This document shows, piece by piece, positions 33,006 to 44,204 of a stretch of DNA of 58,445 nucleotides (its first letter is position 1; each line of letters starts with the position of its first letter). The notes beneath the pieces are model-generated. The model saw only the letters and a list, made by a program, of their open reading frames with translations, had not been told where the DNA came from and did not search any database. A program made the translations under genes and the position numbers. This stretch comes from Actinomortierella ambigua (lineage: Eukaryota; Mortierellomycota; Mortierellomycetes; Mortierellales; Mortierellaceae): the NCBI GenBank assembly GCA_016098155.1, contig JAAAJB010000169.1, forward strand, positions 1 to 58,445, in the 5' to 3' direction.

Positions 33006-33667
33006 GCAGCAGGATGAGGACGATCTACAACAACAGTTGAGAGAGCCTATGTCCCACAACCCTTTCTCACCCCAAGCAAAAACTCAACACGCCAGCCCAA
33101 CCCCTCCGCGCCAGCCGTCGCCTACCCTTTCTACTCCTGAAGAAGAAGTCCTAGCCTGCGCCGAGCTCCAAGCCCGTTATCTCTCCGGTGACCTCCACTC
33201 CTCTGACGACGAGCAAGTTATCGCGCTCATTGACCGCATCCACCTGATCGAGAACTCTATCTACGGCACCCCTGAACGCCCAGGTTTCCTCCCCGGCGAA
33301 GCCCTTTCAGCCCTGGCAGACTCTAACATCGTCCTCGATACCCAAGACCCGCTCTAACTCCCCCATCCTCACGGACGGCGAAGTCGACGCTCTTGCCTCC
33401 CGCCTCTCCATCATGTCACAACCCTCCCAACGACCCCGCGTGGTGATCCCGCTCACTCAGACGAACCCCAATGCGATTGATCTCTTCCCCACGACAGGAC
33501 ACAAATACGTTGATGAACATATCGACACCCTCGCTTCCATTTACACCACTCTCGAGAACCTGACCAACGAGAACTCGCGCATCAGTCTGGCCAACATCAA
33601 GACCTCTATCATCAAGCGCACTGCCGAACTCGTCCTGACAGCCCACCCTCGCCGCTGTCTCCACTAA
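32947..33667 (+). pseudogene. Frameshifted gene fragment of an unknown family between the direct repeats
   Basis: Two overlapping good frames. Frame 1 (32947-33357, 136 codons) starts MDAKKMDRLDDGAG inside copy A and continues with acidic, Pro-rich and then helical sequence (ACAELQARYLSGDLHSSDDE...ALIDRIHLIENSIYG). Frame 2 is open from before 33340 to 33667 and carries VDALASRLSIM, then VIPLTQTNPNAIDLFP and DEHIDTLASIYTTLENL. Codon use and helical periodicity are good in both, and frame 2 reads on sensibly upstream of its first ATG, so they are probably one gene split by a one-base shift near 33300-33350. It then ends abruptly at the edge of copy B. An intron could explain the switch, but no convincing GT-AG pair was seen. 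Family not recognised. Confidence 0.5.
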
Positions 33668-34275
33668 GCAGAAGATAGTTTGAGCGAATCTTGGAATTGC
33701 TAGCGCATAGCAGCACAGGTAATGTTCAAAAAGTCATTCAATTGTAAATGTTGATGCTGAAAAGCGTGGATTGCAAATCACTCTTCCTTCGTACAAGCCG
33801 GTGCTCTTTTAGCTTGTTCCGTTTAGTTCGCGGCGGAAGGGCGGAGAGTGGGGTGAAGGAAGGGTGGTTGGCTCAGTGTATGCTGCAGTAGTTTGTCTTC
33901 GTACAAGCCGGTTCTTTCTTAGCTGCTCCGTTTAGTTCGCGGCGGAGGGCGGAAAGTGGGGTGAAGAGAGACTCTGATCGACGTTGGAAGGCACATGCAT
34001 GTCAGTCCTGGTTCTCTCTTAGTTGTTCTGTGTCAGTTCGCGGCAGAAGGCGGAGAGTGGAGGCTGAGGTGTTCAACATTTGCTCGTCATACTCCTTCAT
34101 GAAGGAGCTGCCTTAAAAACAACTCTCTAATCAATCTCTTCATTTTTGTACCATATTCAACTTCCTCCCATGTTGTGGCTATGTCTTTTGCTCAGAGTCA
34201 ATCGTAATAAAGCAGCAGCATGGATGCGAAGAGAAATCGTTTGGACGATGGAGCTGATAAGAGGGCGAAGGAAAC
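33665..34275 (+). repeat. Long direct repeat, copy B
   Basis: Second copy of the block described for 32401-33005, in the same orientation, about 1.26 kb downstream. It begins at the stop codon of the gene attached to copy A, so copy A's gene appears to be cut off exactly where copy B begins. Confidence 0.85.
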
Positions 34276-34303
34276 CAGGGACTCGTCAAGATCTTGCAAG
34301 TGA
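34220..34303 (+). pseudogene. Truncated copy-B open frame (start codon of the repeated gene)
   Basis: The start codon equivalent to that of copy A opens a 27-residue frame, MDAKRNRLDDGADKRAK..., ending at TGA. A GTGAGA donor-like site and a GTAAGT follow at once, so this could instead be the first exon of a spliced gene; the phases of the candidate sites do not lead into the open frame downstream. Confidence 0.4.
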
Positions 34304-34393
34304 GAGTAAGTATGATTCACATAGAGTGGTGTCAGCCTCTGCTATGAGTATTAGTGATTTATGCAACCCTTTACCTTACTCATTGTTTGTTAG

Positions 34394-34623
34394 GCTGCGA
34401 TGCCACAACCATCGAGTCACACAAGGAGCTGCAAACTGCAAAGGCCGATGATGAGAACACGGAGATGGATGATTTCCAGAGCGAGACAGATGTATCGTGG
34501 ATGTACAAGGAACCTCCCGCAGAATTCAACTCTAGTGTAGTTGTGGCATCCTCTCCCATCGAACCAATCATAACACCCTATGGCAGTGATGTAGGCGACG
34601 ACAACGATAGCGAACATGCGTGA
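34394..34623 (+). CDS. Possible exon of an acidic protein downstream of copy B
   Basis: After a TTTGTTAG acceptor a frame of about 76 codons runs to a stop (CDATTIESHKELQTAKADDE ... DVSWMYKEPPAEF ... DNDSEHA). Its composition is protein-like and acidic. It needs an upstream donor in phase 1, which copy B does not provide. AATAAA occurs soon after the stop. Function unknown. Confidence 0.4.
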
Positions 34624-35391
34624 ACAAACATGCAATAGCAAAAAATAAAAGTGATGTGAGCCACGAGCGGAGAGTAGGTGAAAAAAAGCTACACGAATGA
34701 TAGGATGATAATCCATGATATCATGGTTACCACGGAAGCTGAAACCCAAGGCAAGGACGTGCTCGTTACAGTATCTCTTTTGTCGCATAAGTCGTTGACT
34801 GGAGTATCAAGACCTTCGACACTCCTTGAGAATGCACTACACTGAAGATGTTCTAATAAAATCTACACAACACTCCAGTTTTGAATCACTGGACACGCAG
34901 ATCAGTGCTGACAGCAGCGAAAGCAGTGGGATGGCGGCGCGTCTACCGACGGTTGTGGCGACCATCCCATGAAAGCAGATCATATGAGCGCCTTCTTCAT
35001 CCACTGGTGCTTCTCGACATAGTCTGGCCCTCTGGGCCTCATGCCATGCCTGGGTGACTTGGCACCTTTTCCTAGGCAATTGGTGCGATGTAGTCAGCTT
35101 TTGCTGCAGAATGCGCACGGCGAGAGCCCGGGTTGTATGAAGCTGCGACTCTAGGAGGCTATGCGTACGGGAAAAGGGAGGGAAAATAGCACAGGGCGTG
35201 TAGAAAATTCAATTCAAAACACTAACGCCATTTGCCCCTTGGCCCAAACGATGCTCAGAATCATGGATGGTCAGTCACGAATCGTCCAGCCTTCCTCTTT
35301 TCTTCTTTCTCAACGCACTGCTATCTACCCTCCTTCTCACTCTCCACGAGTCATTTCTCGCTCATTCCCCTACATAGCAGATTCTAAAAAA
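34624..35391. other. Intergenic region, nothing recognised
   Basis: About 770 bases between the repeat-associated frames and the next small gene. Only short, unconvincing frames on either strand. Confidence 0.45.
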
Positions 35392-35802
35392 ATGTCCTGG
35401 TGCCTCTGGTCCACGTCTTTCATCGAGCAGCACGTATGCTCCTCTTGCTTGGAGCACTACTGTACATGTTTCTTGCTCGTTGATGACGATTGTGATGGCA
35501 ACAGATCGGACAATGACCACAACAACATCGGCATTAACAGCATGAACGATAGTCGCTACCATATCCACCATCACCGCTTTGACCATCGACGCCTTTACGC
35601 GTCATTCCTCAGCTGTCGCAATGCCAGCCACGGGGCGTCTCGTCCTTTGATCACCATGCCCGATGGGGAGATCGACATTGAGGCCTTCCTGAAAGAAATT
35701 GACGAGGTCCTCGGCGTCGCCGACACCGAAGACGAAGACGAGGGAATGGCCGGCCACCACTTGGACGACAGCATGTACGAGGACCAATCCTACCCCAACT
35801 GA
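35392..35802 (+). CDS. Small protein, Cys-rich N-terminus and acidic C-terminus, unknown function
   Basis: 136 residues from MSWCLWSTSFIEQH; the frame is open further upstream to 35161, but that part reads like a leader. The N-terminus has a Cys-rich stretch (VCSSCLEHYCTC), the middle is rich in Asp, Asn and His, and the C-terminus is helical and acidic (GEIDIEAFLKEIDEVLGVADTED). No known domain. It is convergent with the membrane microprotein and phosphodiesterase genes on the other strand. A spliced start is possible because a TACATAG acceptor-like site lies just upstream. Confidence 0.5.
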   Translation: MSWCLWSTSFIEQHVCSSCLEHYCTCFLLVDDDCDGNRSDNDHNNIGINSMNDSRYHIHHHRFDHRRLYASFLSCRNASHGASRPLITMPDGEIDIEAFLKEIDEVLGVADTEDEDEGMAGHHLDDSMYEDQSYPN

Positions 35803-36236
35803 TATTGGGTTCTCTTCATCCTCGGTTGCGATCCTGTTAACATTACATATTCTTCCTCCTCTTCCGTAGCTAACGAGGTAGTCAAAGTAGTCGTTTGTCA
35901 GCAACGGAGAGGTTGCATTGCCAACATGAAAAGAAAAGAATAGTAGGCTCTCCTCCCATCCTAAACGCATTATTGAGTGGTAGGGTGGCAAACCCCCTCT
36001 CCTCTCCTTGCAGCGATAGACGACTTGGTGAAATGTGTTCGTTTGCAGGCGTGTAAGTGTAAGGGAGCATGTGTATATGAGTGTACTTTCGTATGCGTAT
36101 GCAGTGGAGAAGGCAAGCTACCTTGGATAAGTGTTTCCTCGCAAAAAGTAGACAAGATCGTAGGGATGAAGGTAGTTGTTAGGTTTGTTTATTGTAGTGA
36201 TATGATACATGGGTGTGTGTGAACAAGAAAAGACTT
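35803..36236. other. 3' flanking region between convergent genes
   Basis: About 430 bases between the acidic small gene and the microprotein. No supported feature. Confidence 0.45.
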
Positions 36237-36386
36237 TTAAGAAAGAAAAGCAAAAGTAACAATGCAAATCGCTGCTGCTGTACAAACGACGGCTCCAACT
36301 CCCCATCCGAACAGGATACCCTCATCTTCCCTATCCTTCAGTGGGTCTCCCTTCTTTGAAGAAGGAGGCGTTGTCGTCGTCGTCAT
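36237..36386 (-). CDS. Candidate 49-residue tail-anchored membrane microprotein
   Basis: Short frame with a Thr/Pro/Lys-rich hydrophilic head (MTTTTTPPSSKKGDPLKDR), an acidic turn and a single C-terminal hydrophobic helix (FGWGVGAVVCTAAAICIVTF) that runs almost to the stop, as in tail-anchored proteins. It starts 30 bases after the phosphodiesterase stop on the same strand, so it either has a promoter within that gene or is a 3' alternative segment of its transcript. It could also be chance. Confidence 0.4.
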   Translation of the reverse strand: MTTTTTPPSSKKGDPLKDREDEGILFGWGVGAVVCTAAAICIVTFAFLS

Positions 36387-36416
36387 TGTGGGGTTCTCCC
36401 GGATTCTGCCATGAGG

Positions 36417-39400
36417 TCATAGCGAAAACCGGCTTCCGCTACCACCCTTGTCAACCTTGTGCTGCTGTCGCTCCTCCTTGAGCACCGTCGGCGGCGTCAT
36501 ATAAGGGTCTGCCATCACCGTCTTGCCCTCACCATCGCTATCGACGCTCACCAGGCTAATCGCCTTTGTTGGTGGACCATGTCCAGCGTTCGCCGTGGCA
36601 ATCGAGATCGAGCCATTTTGCTGCTGCGGCACCACTCGACAAGACTTGTCGTCCTCCTTACTACCACCATCGAGTCCAACCAAGGCTGACGACGACAGAG
36701 TTTTTGGCACAGCGTCGACCGACTTCTTTTTTGGGGCGCCATCGGCTGTGGCCTGGACTGGTGCGGATGTTTCCGTATGCGTCACACTCGACACAAGCGG
36801 CCCGATCGAGTACGGGTCCTCCATGGCCGACACCGCCGATGCCGCTGTTGTTGTCGTCATCGCAGGCTCCATCGTATCATCGTCCAATGGCCCATACCCT
36901 GCCCGTTCTGCCCGCAAGCTAAACGTGCCAATCGATCCGGGAGGTGAGTACCAGTTGAAGGGCTGGCGTGACAAGACCGCCGGTGTGCTCTGACGGTTCG
37001 CGACAGCGGTAGCGTCGATCGGCGTCGACGACGATGTGATGGTGGTCGTCAAAGTCGAATCGTAGGGTATATGATGTCCGTCAAAGTCACAGTCCCGCGG
37101 GTCGTGGATCACCACATACCCATCCCCATACTCTTGTCGGATGCTCGTGCGATGTGGGTTCTGGTGCTCCAGCTGCAAACTGCCGTGCCGCCGAAGCCGG
37201 TGAGGATGACCGCTGTTGTTGCCCCCCTGGGTCGAGATGGGCCCCTCCATCGAAGGGTAACAACTGCATTCATTCAACAGCGATCCTGAGGAGCTATGAG
37301 TCGGTGGTAGCGGTGGAAGCGTTGACGTCGTCATCGATCCTGGTACTGGCAAGACAAAGTGGCCCGCGACCACAGGCGTGTCCTTGTTGTGTTGCACGGC
37401 CTGTTTTTTTAACGCTGTCGCGGCCGGCTCTTTGCACGACGACAGGTTAAGCCGCGGTATAGACGGGTGTATATGTAGATTGTGTAATGCTGACGATAGA
37501 GACCGCCCTGATAGTGATCGTTTCATCTTCCGTAGTAAGTGATGTTGTGGTTCTGTATTGGTCGAATGCCGTAGCCGCCGATGCGGCGGTCGTGAGGGCC
37601 GAGTCTCTTCTAGCGTCAACACACCGGCCGCAACTATATCAAAATAAGCCATAAAAAGAATACAGGGAGAGTTGGTATGCGTGCTGTACATGGTGGACGA
37701 AATACCAAACACGGCCATCTGAATGCCTGAAAAAGCATGTACCTGATACACGGCGCCCCGTGGTGAGTGTGGGTGTGGCAGGGGCCGAGACGTTCACGTT
37801 CGGTGTTGGAGTCTCGACGGGGCCGACCTGGAGATGTTGCTTGCTTTCCGTCTCCTGAGCAGCAGCTTTCTGAAGGGAAACCCAATGGGCGCGATTCGAA
37901 GTCAATGTGTCCAGAAGCTCCGAAGCGGCCGGTAAGAATTCTGCCAGACTCTCAAAGTAAGGTTGGACTACAAAGTCGCCAAAGCCAAGCGAGATCTGAG
38001 GTTGGTTGTGCATTTCCCGGTCCATATTGGGTGAAACGGGCAGGTTCTGAGCTTTCTCAATGTCACCCTGCCGGAAAAACTCTTGGATCACCAAATCTGA
38101 CCACCGCCGACACAATTCCCAAGGCTTCACTGCATTCGAAATGTCGGCCGCGTGCAACAGGCACTGGCACAAGATCTGACGCAACTCTGGTGAGAGATCG
38201 GAGGGGGATCGGCACTCTAGACTGTGGGGCGTCTGAGTCGAGCTGTTGGAGCCAGTGGAGACATCTGAGCTGTCTGATTCTGTAGAGGCTGTGGAAGAGT
38301 TGGAAGGGGATCGTCGTCGGCTAGAAATAGTCACGCGTCGTTGCTGATTGGGTATGGAGTTTGGCTGAGGGGCCACAGGTGTCAGTTCGTCCCTATTCTC
38401 GTCCGCCTCAGCGCCATGGAAACATGTCGACCGGCCCAGCGTTGCCGCCTTCCTGGCTGATGCTGGTACTGCTGTTATTGTTGAGGTAGCGATGGCGGTT
38501 GCTGCGGCTCCACAGCATGAATGGTGAGGTCGCAGCGAGTGCTCCTTAATGGGCGAGGCCCGCTGCTCGTCTTCATTATCATCGTCGGCTTCTGGGTCTG
38601 TCTCGGCATCAGAGGAGGTAGGTGAAGAGGCGGGTGAAGAGGATGGACTAGAGGTAACCTCGATCAGCATATTGAGGTTGTTGAGCATGTTATAATGGAC
38701 AGACATATCCGTGGCCATGATGGCCTTGATCATCGCCTCACGCATGGTGGCATCGTTGGGCTGGTGGCCTTCTGGGAGGGTGGCCTCTGTTGACTTGTGA
38801 ACGTTGCGGAAGATGCTGTGTTTAGTGCAGAGGTCCATGGCGAGTGAGCACGAGTACTTTTCCAAAACTGATGCCTCTCCAAACTGCTTATACAGCTCTG
38901 TCTCTGCGTTGACCTGAAAGAGGTTGTTGAGTCCAGGCTAAGTAAATTTAAAAAGAAAATGGGACATTTAAGTACAATTTCGACAAAGAAGCTTCGCACA
39001 TGCAGGGTGGCGATCAGTACAGGGGGACACATACATGACCAATGTCGTGGCAAAGCCCAGCCAAGAGAAGGACAACCATATCGACCTTGGCAAGGTACTG
39101 GGAGGCGCTAAGGTTGTCCAGGAAATGGAATAGGACGGCGGTGACATCGGCGGCGTGGTAGAAGGAGTGGTAGTAGGTCGCCATGTAACCACGGTCGACG
39201 TCGATGATAAAGTCGAGCAGTTCACCTGCGGTGATGTCTAAGCACTCCAGCAGACCCAGTTTGATGAACATGCCAAGGAGAATGCCATAGATCTCGGGGA
39301 TGGTGTGATCCCAGACGTTGAATCCGAGCGAAGTAACCCTCATTCGACCGGAGATGTACCTCAACATCACCTATTGTGGAGGGGGGGTGGGAAACCCAGT

Positions 39401-40221
39401 GGAGGAACGAGAGAGAGAGAAGGTAAGTTTGCATGGATCTATGGAGTAAGAAAAAACCGTTGCATATTCTGGACGGGGGGGGGAGGAGGTGAAGGGGGAC
39501 AAGCGAGACCATTTGGACCACTTTCCCGCCTGCAAAGGTGAATAAAAATAGGAGTAAGGAGAGGAGAGGAAGGAAGGGCGAGGAGTTTAAAGCGAAAAGA
39601 GAAGCGAATAGACAAGCGAGGGCAGGGGAAGAGTGTGGGAAGGCCTGCCATGAGGGAGGGATAGGGGGGAGAGAAGGAGGGTGAGGATAGTGTGGAGAAA
39701 AAAGCCCAGGTGACCATAGACCGAGGGGGAAGGTAATATCTCAACAAACAATGTTTGGAACACAGAGGAGACGAGTACCAAGAAGGATGAATTGGGTCAT
39801 CGGAGGACTTCAGAACCTGGAAGGAAATAGTCACTGACGCCCTCATGTAAGGGCCCAGGCAATCAGTCTCCTCCCTCATGTGAGGTCAGCCCAAAGACAC
39901 AGTGGAGACAAAAAAAAATAGGGGTGTAGAAGAGAGAGAGAGAGAGATAGATAGAGAGAGAGAGAGAGATGGGCAAGAGAGAAGGAAAGTATCTACCTCA
40001 TTATGCACCATGTACGGTGTGCGTTGGTCTTGCAGACACATTCACCTCCCTCCCGCTCACTTACACACCCTCTCTTCTTCATACAGCAATGATGGTAAGA
40101 AGGGATGGTGCGCAGGGGAACATGGTGTGAGAACACCAAGTGTGCATATGTGTGAGAGACGTACCCGCTCGGCAGTGATCAGATCTTCAGAGCTCAGGCG
40201 GCAGTGTCGAAGAATCAGCAT
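36417..40221 (-). CDS. Class I 3',5'-cyclic-nucleotide phosphodiesterase
   Basis: Model complement(join(36417..37743,37743..37743)) is not used; the four exons are 36417-37633, 37743-38937, 39035-39370 and 40165-40221 on the minus strand, giving 934 residues with consistent phases. The catalytic HD core contains YHSFYHAADVT (metal His91), the split motif CHDIGH|PGLNN (His127, Asp128) interrupted by an intron exactly between His and Pro, ASVLEKYSCSLAMDL, IMATDMSVH, and LLHAADISNAVKPW with the fourth metal ligand, then EEF-type FFRQGDIEK and QISLGFGDFVVQPYF (invariant Gln purine clamp and Phe). A ~150-residue Ser/acidic insertion sits between the ATDMS and HAADIS motifs. The C-terminal ~400 residues are Ser/Thr/Pro-rich and probably disordered. 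It hydrolyses cAMP (or cGMP) and so resets PKA signalling. The N-terminus is uncertain: the frame stays open upstream of 40221, so more 5' exons are likely. Confidence 0.86.
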
Positions 40222-41827
40222 GGCGGATTGTTCCTGCTTCTTGATGCGAGGTGATAGACGAGGAGAGACAGGGGGGGCTAGGCGAGGTTGTAACGGCGCT
40301 TAATTATTTTGTCAACGGCTGGCGAGAAAAAAAGGCCTTTGGGCGTTACGGAATATAAAACGTCAAGAGCAAGAGAGAGAGTGTGTGTGTGAGTGACAAG
40401 GGAAGTAAGAGAGAAGAGAGTTGTGTGTGTGTGGAAGGAGTGGATAGATAAATGAAGAGGCAAGGCCCGAAGCTCAGCTCAAGTCAAGCTAAGTCCAGCA
40501 AGCACACCTTGCTGCTGGGGAGGGGGGGAGGAGTGGGTGTGCGCGAGTGTGAATGTGAGTGAGGGGGGAGAATGAGTCAATGGGAATGAATGAAGGGTTA
40601 TGTGCAAGGAAGAGTAAAAGAGAAGGGAGGAGGAGTGGGGGAGTAAGGTGGGTTGGAGGGAGGAGCAATAACACAAAGAGAGGAAGGAAAAAGAAAGAGA
40701 AGAAAGGGAGGAAGGAGATGGTGCTGATGGGTGGAGGGGCGGCAGGGTGATTATATAAAAGAGAGGCTTTCTTTGTGTACAACTTTGTGTCCACCACCGT
40801 CGTAAGGCCTCTCAATTGACTGGTGTAAAAGGGAGGGAGGGAGGGAGTAGGGAGATAGAGTGAGGGAGAGTATGTGTTGTTTGTGAGCAGGAGACGAAAG
40901 AGCGCGAGAGACTGGAAGAGCAAGCAGAAACGCACAGATCCACCCTCATAGGCTCCCTTACCCAAACCCACTTGCTTCTGATCTCCCACCCTATCCATTC
41001 AATTCATGTCCCGGTCGCCCTTTGAGTAAAAAAAAAAAGTCAAGGCCTAGCTGCATCCCCACACCACACGCACGCACATACTTAATTACATATACGCACA
41101 TACATATCCTCCAAAGGGACAAAGAGAGAGAAAGAGACAGACGACACGATGATATCAACCAAAAACAAAAGGAAGTTTCTTCCTGCTTCCTTTGCACGTT
41201 ATGGATGTTGGAATGAAGACTGCAAAGGGAAGGGACGTGTCCTTTCTTGTCATGCCATGTCTTTCCATCCTTGTTCTCCTTCTTTCCTTCCACCCTTTCT
41301 GCTTTCTTTCTTTCTTTTTCCCTTTCTTCTTTCCTATCCTTTGTTGTGTGCTCTACCCTTCTTCCCTATTTTTTTTGTTGCCTCTTCTCCTCTCTTCTTA
41401 CAAAGGGGAGCGGGAGCAGGCACAGGAGGAGGAGGAGGAGGAGGAAGGGAGCCCTTTGTAAAAAAAAAAAGGCACCTCCGTCCTCCTCCTCCTCCCTCCT
41501 TTTTCCTACTCTTCCTCTTTCCACCGGATCAGGGTACAACTGTCATAAAACCGTTTTTTTTTCTTTCAGAAACGTGTCTCTGAATATGCTCGCTGACGGA
41601 GAGGGTCACACGGAAATGGCTCTCCACAGAGAGAAAGGGGAATAATAAGACGAGGAGGGGGGGGGGACGAGTCAGTGGTGGCACTGATCTCTTCTCCACA
41701 CGCGTGGAGAAGGTGGATAAACAGATACTCACCACAGAGATGAAACCAAGCGTGGGATGTTACCAACCGGGGGGACAGAGGGAGGGATGGAGGGGTGTTT
41801 GTGAGAAATATGGCGTATGTGTGGTGG

Positions 41828-41828
<1 letters not shown>

Positions 41829-41867
<39 letters not shown>

Positions 41868-41886
41868 GTGTGTGTGTGTGTGTGTA
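41829..41886. repeat. Compound microsatellite (AG)n(TG)n
   Basis: About 18 AG units followed by about 10 TG units. Perfect or nearly so. Confidence 0.95.
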
Positions 41887-42862
41887 TGTACGTGATAAAA
41901 AAGGAGTGATAAAGAGAAGAGTCGTTGCTGTAGTAGTGATACTAGTGGTGGTTGGTGGTTAGTGGTGTTGATGGTGGTGGTGATGGCAGTGGCGGTGGTG
42001 GTACGTCAAGATGTCTGTGGAGAGAGAGAGATTGTATGTGTGTATTAGGGGGGAGATATGAAGAGCTAAAGAGAGAGAGAGAGAGAAAAAAAAACGGAAA
42101 GGGGAAAAGGGGGACAACGCCAGCGAGTTAATATACGAAATTCGGTGGACAGAGGGAGTGTGTGTGAAAGAGAGCGAGAAAGAGACCAGGCTGCGAGTTT
42201 GGCTGTCCAACCACACCAGATTCCTCGGGAATGGCCCTCTCCTCTTCCTTCTCCCCCTCACACTCACACGCATACATCCACCGACATCCACTTCTCACTC
42301 TCACCCCTACACCTTCTTCGTCTTCCTCTCCTCCTTCTCCTCCTTCCTTCTGTCTCCACCCCTCACCCCCCCTTCATATCTTGCCTCGTCTAGTCTCGGT
42401 CCTCCTAGGGCACACACAACCAGACAGACAGACGGACAGAGAAATAAAAAAAGTAGCGCGTCTCCTTTTTTTGGGACAAACCTATTTTTTGTGTTTACGC
42501 ATCATCCATGCTATGTAACGCACCCAAGCAGTTGTGCACGACAGACATGACGAGCTCAACTCTCCTTCCTCTCTCTCTCACACAGCATCGCATAAACACA
42601 ACCACTCTTTTCTTTCTTTCTTTCTCTCGCCTGTCTCCATGATTTTTTTTGTCCGGACTGCATTTCACTGCTTATTTTTCCCAACGTTCAAAGAGAACCT
42701 CTGGCCGGTTTGGCCTCTCGTGCGCATATCACCCCCCTCTTCTTCCACCTCCCCCCTGGGTTGCTCTCAATCCCAGTCAAGTTTGCAGGTTACACGGGGG
42801 GTTGATGCCCAATCTCGACGAGAGCGAGAACGTGTGAGAGAGTTGTGAAAGAGAGATAGAGA

Positions 42863-42952
42863 GAAAGTGCTCTCATCCAATGCTGTTCCCAGATCGTCAA
42901 GTGCACCCAGACCATCATTCACAGCATCCCATGAGTACGCGCCCAAGTCACT
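42863..42952 (-). other. Orphan coding-like island (minus strand)
   Basis: One 30-codon frame with a strongly protein-like sequence (DLGAYSWDAVNDGLGALDD, then LGTALDEST) and a purine-N-pyrimidine codon pattern, flanked on both sides by CT/GA repeat. It might be a far-upstream exon of the phosphodiesterase gene on the same strand or part of another gene. No confident splice sites. Confidence 0.35.
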
Positions 42953-42988
42953 TTTCTCCCACCAGAGACGAGGACAAACAGTCAGAGA

Positions 42989-42993
<5 letters not shown>

Positions 42994-43031
<38 letters not shown>
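42994..43031. repeat. GA microsatellite
   Basis: Run of GAGAGA with one interruption next to the orphan island at 42863-42952. Confidence 0.9.
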
Positions 43032-43033
<2 letters not shown>

Positions 43034-44105
43034 GGACGGACAGACAGAAACAGACACGAGGGAGACGAGGGAGACGAGAGAAAGGAACGCAGGGCATGCT
43101 GTTGAATGTAGGGGCTGGACATGTTGGACCGACCAAAAAAAATGCCTTCCTCCTGCCGCCCTCATCCTCGCCCTTGATCTCTTCCCCCCCCCTCCTCCTC
43201 CTCCTTTCCTTCCTCTCCTCCCCCTTCCTATCCTCCACCATCCCACCCCCGTCCCCTCTCTCCCTCTTCCCTTGTCTTATATCCTCGCCCGTCTTCTTAA
43301 AGTACCCCCCCCCCTTCAGTTCATCTTGTCCTTTCTTTTTTCTCGGTCAGAATGAAAACAACAAACACCACACCGGAAAATAAGTAACAGGGGGTCTTGT
43401 GTACGTGTGGGTATTGGTGGTTGTCTCGAGAAGAAACAAGAGGATTGACCGAGTGATGCATACAGCGGGTGGGGCATGCATGTCCAGCAGCAACTAAACA
43501 GCATCAATGTAACACCTCTCTCTCCCAAGGCGCCCCAGTGACCAACTCCCACGACCCCCCTCCCCCTTCCCCCCTTTTTTCAATACAAAAAAGCTGCACA
43601 ATGCAAGCATTGAGAACACAGCGGACACAACACTCTGCCCTTAAAGGGAAAACAACGCTGTAGATAACGATGATGAAAAAACAGGTGTAGAGAGAAAAGC
43701 TTGTGTAAACACTATTTTTGCTTACCTATTAGTACCTTCCTTTTGATTGCCGAGAGAAAAGAGAAAGAAAGAGAGAGAGAGAGCGATGAGAGGGTGGTCG
43801 GACCAGTTGTTTAGGACAGTGACATGAGGTTTTAAATCCTGTGATCGGTAAGAGCTCAATTGGACAAGGAAAAAGGTGGTGATGTTGACAGCGGCGTGCA
43901 GACTTGTTTGTCTCGGATCTGCGGCTGTAACTCGAATGCGTCGGGGGAAGACAAACACTTTCTGGAAGAGGAGAAGAGTACGAACACATACAGACAGACA
44001 ACAAAAGGGAATCGGGAACTATGAACAAGAGGATTGATGGGCCGATGTTTTGTGTGTGTGTGCGTGTGTGAATAATTGTCAAAGTGGGTTAAAGAACGCA
44101 CACAG

Positions 44106-44204
44106 AGACTTCTAAAGAAAGGAGCGGTGCCACCAGGACAAAAGCAACTGGACGTAGAAGAACGCGAGAAAATGAAGATCGAGCTTGGGGATCAGCCGAT
44201 GTAG
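44106..44204 (+). other. Orphan last-exon-like island (plus strand)
   Basis: After a CACACAG acceptor-like site a 32-codon frame ends at TAG. The peptide is a plausible C-terminus (RLLKKGAVPPGQKQLDVEE, then a charged helix ending GDQPM). No upstream exon could be linked to it. The opposite strand is also open there but hydrophobic. Confidence 0.3.

Noticed and set aside
32401..34275. LTR retrotransposon (two ~600-base direct repeats around an internal region)
   Set aside because: Internal part is only ~660 bases with no reverse transcriptase or gag, the repeats contain a start codon, and no terminal TG...CA or target duplication was seen. A short non-autonomous element is not fully excluded.
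42767..43246. 160-codon minus-strand frame as one protein
   Set aside because: Most of it is Ser/Leu/Val translated from GA/CT repeats; only the short island inside it looks coding.
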